32,876 nt of DNA from DAOTTI01 sp034437795 (GTDB lineage: Bacteria; Chloroflexota; UBA11872; UBA12225). Shown here piece by piece: positions 31,332-32,876 of the stretch (position 1 is the stretch's first letter; the number at the start of each line of letters is the position of its first letter). The notes below the pieces were generated by a model. That model was not told the DNA's origin, did not search any database, and was given only the letters and a program-made list of their open reading frames with translations. The position numbers and the translations under genes were made by a program. Location of the stretch: positions 1 to 32,876 of the forward strand of contig DAOTTI010000120.1 in assembly GCA_034437795.1 (NCBI GenBank). The letters run 5' to 3'.

Positions 31332-32711
31332 ATGGTCCTCTCTCAGGCAACCCCTGCTGCGACCGGCGCCGGTCTCGCCGGCCCGCGGCTCGTCACCGAA
31401 CTGCCGGGGCCGAAAGCCCGCGAGCTGCTGGCCCTTGCCCGCCAGTATGAGCCGCAATCCATGTCCGACCAGGTGCCTATGGTCTGGGCGCGGGGCGAGC
31501 GCGTCTGGCTGGAGGACGTGGATGGCAACGTGTTCCTGGACTTCACGTCCGGCGTGCTGGTGGTCAACGCCGGCCACTCCCATCCCCGCCTGGTGGCCGC
31601 GATGCAGGCGCAGGCCGGCCGCGTCGTCAACACCTATGACTTCGCCAATGAGTGGCGCCCGCGCCTGGCGCAGCGCCTGGTGGAGATCACGCCCCCCAAC
31701 CTGGACAAGGCCCTGATCCTGACCACGGGGGCCGAGGCGGTGGAGGCGGCGATCAAGATGGCCCGCAAGTACACCGGCCGCCACGAGATCATCGCCTTCC
31801 ACGGCGCCTTCCACGGGCGCACCTACGGCGCCATGTCCGTCGGCGGCAAGCGCTCGGCCCCCAGCACCCGCGGCTTTGGACCCTTCCTGCCGGGCGTCGT
31901 CTTCGCCCCGTTCCCCTACTGCTACCGCTGCCCCTTCGGACAGACGCCGCCCACCTGCCGTCTGCACGGCACGGAGTACCTGGACTGGCTGGTAGAGACG
32001 GAGACGGAGGACGACGTCGCCGCCGTCATCGTGGAGACGTATCAGGGCGCGGCCGGCTCGATCATGGCCCCCGAAGGCTGGTTCCCGCAGCTGGAGGCCT
32101 GGTGCCGCCGACGGGACATCCTGCTGATCATTGACGAGGTCCAGGCCTCCTTTGGGCGCACGGGGCGGCTCTTCGGGTTCGAGCACTACGGGATTACCCC
32201 CAACCTGCTCTGCCTGGGCAAGGGGATCAGCAGCTCCGTCCCCCTCTCCGCCGTCGTGGGGGAGAGCCGCATCATGGACGTGCTCACGCCCGGCACGATG
32301 GGCTCTACCCACGGGGGCAACGCCTTCTGCAGCCGCGTTGCTCTGGAGAACATCGACGTCGTGATCGAGGAGGGGCTGGCGGAGAACGCCGCCCGCGTGG
32401 GGGCGGAGATGATGGGGCAACTGCAGGCGCTCCAGGCGCGCTTCGAATGCATCGGCGACGTCCGCGGCCTGGGGCTGGTCTTCGGCCTGGAGATCGTGAA
32501 GTCGCGAGCGACCAAGGAGCCCGACCCCGACCTGACGCGACGCATCATCGAGGCCGCCTTCCGGCGGGGCCTGCTGCTCATCGCGCCGATCGGCTTCTAC
32601 GGCAACGTGATCCGCATCGCGCCTCCGCTCGTTATTACCGGCGACGAGGCCCGCCTGGGGACCGACCTGCTGGCCCAGGCCCTGGCGGACGCTACGGGCG
32701 GGCGGGCCTAG
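31332..32711 (+). CDS. Class III PLP-dependent aminotransferase
   Basis: A fold-type I aminotransferase of about 459 aa. Family motifs are DFTSGVLVVNAGHSHPRLVA, LILTTGAEAVEAAIKMARK, AFHGAFHGRTYGAMSVGG, ETYQGAAGSIMAPEGWFPQL, LLIIDEVQASFGRTGRLFGF and LCLGKGISSSVPLSAVVGE with the PLP lysine. The segment PYCYRCPFGQTPPTCRLHG with three Cys is found in GabT-like and related amino-acid aminotransferases. The exact substrate (4-aminobutyrate, another omega-amino acid or similar) cannot be told. ATG 31332 is preferred because a TATAAT ends 7 nt before it; ATG 31323 lies inside that box. Confidence 0.85.
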   Translation: MVLSQATPAATGAGLAGPRLVTELPGPKARELLALARQYEPQSMSDQVPMVWARGERVWLEDVDGNVFLDFTSGVLVVNAGHSHPRLVAAMQAQAGRVVNTYDFANEWRPRLAQRLVEITPPNLDKALILTTGAEAVEAAIKMARKYTGRHEIIAFHGAFHGRTYGAMSVGGKRSAPSTRGFGPFLPGVVFAPFPYCYRCPFGQTPPTCRLHGTEYLDWLVETETEDDVAAVIVETYQGAAGSIMAPEGWFPQLEAWCRRRDILLIIDEVQASFGRTGRLFGFEHYGITPNLLCLGKGISSSVPLSAVVGESRIMDVLTPGTMGSTHGGNAFCSRVALENIDVVIEEGLAENAARVGAEMMGQLQALQARFECIGDVRGLGLVFGLEIVKSRATKEPDPDLTRRIIEAAFRRGLLLIAPIGFYGNVIRIAPPLVITGDEARLGTDLLAQALADATGGRA

Positions 32712-32748
32712 CGGTTACAATCGGGTTACAACCGGGTCTCAGCGCGGT

Positions 32749-32777
32749 TTCAACAGACCCAGTGGTACAGGTATACT
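32749..32777 (+). promoter_or_regulatory. Promoter abutting the final glycosyltransferase start
   Basis: TATACT (32772-32777) stands 6 nt before the GTG at 32784, with a weak -35 TTCAAC (32749-32754) 17 bp upstream. No Shine-Dalgarno is present between, so the mRNA is predicted to be leaderless. A short direct repeat GGTTACAA occurs nearby at 32713 and 32724. Confidence 0.5.
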
Positions 32778-32783
32778 ACCGCC

Positions 32784-32876
32784 GTGCCTGACCAGCGCCG
32801 GATCTCTGTGTTCTTCCCGTGCTTCAACGACGCGGGCACGATCGCCTCCATGGTGCTGGAGGCCCTGGTCGTGCTG
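32784..32876 (+). CDS. Glycosyltransferase family 2, N-terminal fragment cut by window edge
   Basis: Only 31 residues are visible. After VPDQRR the sequence ISVFFPCFNDAGTIASMVLE is the nucleotide-sugar-binding start of GT2 enzymes (dolichol-phosphate-mannose synthase-like, PxFNDxxTI). The GTG start lies 6 nt after a TATACT box and there is no RBS, suggesting a leaderless mRNA. The rest lies beyond the window, so substrate and membrane regions are unknown. Confidence 0.75.
   Translation, partial: MPDQRRISVFFPCFNDAGTIASMVLEALVVL

Noticed and set aside
29424..32420. A 998-codon open frame on the minus strand
   Set aside because: Its first two thirds are antisense to the aminotransferase and out of frame with the P1 peptidase. 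Only the last 263 codons, from 30215, encode a recognisable protein (the SAM hydrolase).

Overview
This 32.9 kb, very GC-rich window reads as ordinary bacterial chromosome. I see no plasmid, phage or transposon genes, and no tRNA or rRNA. Gene content (branched-chain-type 2-oxoacid dehydrogenase, Lys-type proton pyrophosphatase, BY-kinase exopolysaccharide locus, -10 boxes placed directly against start codons) suggests a Chloroflexota-like or comparable high-GC lineage. No marker gene is present, so that assignment is tentative.

Layout. (1) 1-2694, minus strand: E1 alpha, E1 beta and the start of E2 of a 2-oxoacid dehydrogenase. (2) 3015-4083, plus: a cupin and a MarR regulator behind one promoter with an inverted-repeat operator over its -10 box. 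(3) 4130-4422, minus: remnant of a ferritin-like gene broken by a 74-bp-offset duplication. (4) 4556-7777, plus: moaA, a divergent IlvD/Edd (YjhG/YagF-like) dehydratase and a Rieske ferredoxin. (5) 7803-11404, minus: purine nucleoside phosphorylase, an atypical Xer-like recombinase and an M20 peptidase. (6) 11432-19021, plus: a polysaccharide operon with two GT4 glycosyltransferases, a polyprenyl glycosylphosphotransferase, two Wzz-like adaptors, a BY-kinase and a PHP phosphatase, several joined by ATGA overlaps. (7) 19022-19872: a gene-poor interval full of a dispersed palindromic repeat. It also holds a compact minus-strand transcription unit (promoter, perfect Shine-Dalgarno, 30-codon ORF inside a strongly folded RNA, hairpin terminator) that fits no family I recognise. 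(8) 19873-28749, minus: hisC, a terminator hairpin, hppA, then argJ-argB-argD-argH-mazG. (9) 28957-32711: a DUF4288 gene converging on a P1-peptidase/SAM-hydrolase pair, which diverges from a class III aminotransferase. The window ends in the start of a GT2 glycosyltransferase.

How the parts work together. The arg genes cover four arginine steps (acetyl transfer/recycling, kinase, aminotransferase, lyase); argC, argF and argG must lie elsewhere. The polysaccharide locus supplies an initiating sugar-phosphate transferase, two elongating transferases and a phosphoregulatory module, but no flippase or polymerase is seen. Two sequence-level themes run through the window. One is a palindromic repeat with core CCCTCTCCC...GGGAGAGGG, which at 29401-29440 supplies the stop codons of two convergent genes. 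The other is a set of TATAAT-like boxes 6-10 nt before start codons, suggesting leaderless transcripts.
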